Under the pieces are notes generated by a model. That model searched no databases. It was given only the letters and a program-made list of their open reading frames with translations, and had not been told where the DNA came from. Source: Streptomyces zaomyceticus (GTDB lineage Bacteria; Actinomycetota; Actinomycetes; Streptomycetales; Streptomycetaceae). Taken from it: a stretch of 64,000 bases of DNA. The stretch is from contig NZ_BNBZ01000028.1 of NCBI RefSeq assembly GCF_014656215.1, positions 1 to 64,000 on the forward strand, written 5' to 3'. The position numbers were made by a program, and so were the translations under genes. This document shows positions 63,265 to 64,000 of the stretch, piece by piece (positions within the stretch are counted from its first letter, which is position 1; each line of letters begins with the position of its first letter).

Positions 63265-63286
63265 CGGCCGGATCGGGATCCGGCCG
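63265..63286 (+). promoter_or_regulatory. Second perfect inverted repeat (10-bp arms)
   Basis: CGGCCGGATC and GATCCGGCCG flank GG, 12 bp beyond the terminator hairpin and 86 bp before the next ATG. It may be a second terminator or an operator for the downstream gene. Confidence 0.6.
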
Positions 63287-63371
63287 CGGGTGCGGATTCC
63301 CGTATCGATGTGCGAGCCGTTCCGGCCATACGGTGATGTCAATGGCACCGACGGATGGGAGAGACTCGTTC

Positions 63372-64000
63372 ATGGCTCTGCATTCGGCGCCGCGACTCGG
63401 TGTGGTGGTTCCTTCGGGAAATGCCGCCGCCGAACCCGAGATCGGCAGCCTCGTCAGTCCCGCATTCAATGTCCACACCTCGCGATTCCCGGTACTTCCC
63501 GGTGAAGACCTGCGAGGCCGGCTCGAGAAGTACAACGACGTGCTCCCCGAGGTGCTGGGGAACTTCGGCGGGCTGCGCCTCGACGCGGCCGTCGTCTCCT
63601 GCACCGGATCGCACTACCTGCTGACCCCGGACGGCGACCGCGCCCTCTGCGCGGAGCTCTCCGAGCGCGCCGGAGCCCCCGTACGGTCGGCGGCGCTGGC
63701 CATCCTCGACACGGCGCGGGCGGTGGGCGCCGAGCGGCTGGTCCTGATCTCGCCGTACGAGCCCTGGCTCACCGAACTGTCCGAGGCCTACTGGGAGTCG
63801 GCCGGCCTCACGGTCGACCGGGTGGTCAAGATCCGGGCCGGTGCCCGCTTCTCCCCGTACGACGTGACCACCGAGGAGCTCGTCGCGCAGGTCCGGGAGG
63901 CCGAACTCCCGGAGGACGCGACGCTGTTGTTCACCGGCACCGGGATGTTCACCTTCGACGCGCTGGCCGAACTCGGGCGCGACAGCGGACGTGTCCTGCT
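63372..64000 (+). CDS. Maleate isomerase / Asp-Glu racemase-like protein (partial, runs off the window)
   Basis: At least 209 codons remain open to the window end. The N-terminus LGVVVPSGNAAAEPEIG and the central VVSCTGSHYLL block, with a Cys in the position of the nucleophile, fit the arylmalonate decarboxylase/maleate isomerase branch of the Asp/Glu racemase superfamily. GGGAGA lies about 9 nt before ATG 63372. A second Cys of the pair may lie beyond the window. Reaction and substrate are inferred. Confidence 0.8.
   Translation, partial: MALHSAPRLGVVVPSGNAAAEPEIGSLVSPAFNVHTSRFPVLPGEDLRGRLEKYNDVLPEVLGNFGGLRLDAAVVSCTGSHYLLTPDGDRALCAELSERAGAPVRSAALAILDTARAVGAERLVLISPYEPWLTELSEAYWESAGLTVDRVVKIRAGARFSPYDVTTEELVAQVREAELPEDATLLFTGTGMFTFDALAELGRDSGRVL

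Overview
This window is chromosomal DNA from a Streptomyces-type actinomycete. The G+C content is very high with strong third-position G/C bias, GTG starts are common, and many promoters look leaderless (a TAnnnT hexamer 6-8 nt before the start codon). The gene order around rrn, osaCAB, ftsK, rimO, pgsA, cinA, clgR, nei, lhr, recA, recX, gluABCD and gluRK matches, from memory, the core of the S. coelicolor chromosome near SCO5747-SCO5780. No transposase, phage or CRISPR array was found.

Layout. 1-213: 3' end of a 5S rRNA, a tRNA-Thr(GGT) a few bases later, and a terminator. 272-9670: the osmotic-stress locus osaC / osaA / osaB. 9807-17556: ftsK, rodZ-like, the coupled rimO-pgsA-cinA run, clgR and a small membrane protein. 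17504-24014 (minus): SDR, endonuclease VIII-like glycosylase and a full-length Lhr helicase. 24220-28932: AraC regulator with azlCD, a toroid-fold protein, DUF3046 with an unusual 32-bp repeat array, and an AI-2E-type permease. 28997-33371 (minus): cytochrome bd subunits and a NarL-type two-component system. 33571-37717: small membrane protein, an HTH/Clp_N pair behind a double operator, an orphan SUKH protein, a frameshifted recA, and recX. 37798-40770 (minus): rhodanese and cysteine dioxygenase behind a Cys-codon leader peptide, then an FAD monooxygenase. 40997-46820: glutamate ABC transporter gluABCD divergent from gluRK. 47074-55557: a TAXI protein, then two facing sets of secreted proteins. 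55617-61810: a second glutamyl-tRNA synthetase, MFS exporter, LLM oxidoreductase, LysR regulator and EamA permease. 61998-64000: YCII-LuxR fusion regulator, tautomerase and a maleate isomerase/Asp-Glu racemase-like gene running off the end.

Most noteworthy. (1) Three tandem secreted RCC1 propellers (48324-51972) face three secreted proteins (52636-55557). The two larger of these share a Cys-containing module that resembles aerolysin-type beta-pore-forming proteins and has not been assigned a function here. (2) recA appears to lack exactly 37 bp, which breaks its frame after residue 216; this may be an assembly error or a real lesion. (3) A 15-codon leader peptide with three Cys codons and a downstream hairpin precedes cysteine dioxygenase. 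(4) Two 16-bp palindromes lie over the predicted -35 and -10 of the HTH/Clp_N operon. (5) The last seven codons of the DUF3046 gene are copied in a 32-bp repeat array. The core genes work in DNA segregation, repair, protein quality control and envelope homeostasis. The accessory genes are mostly transport, redox and secreted-protein modules.
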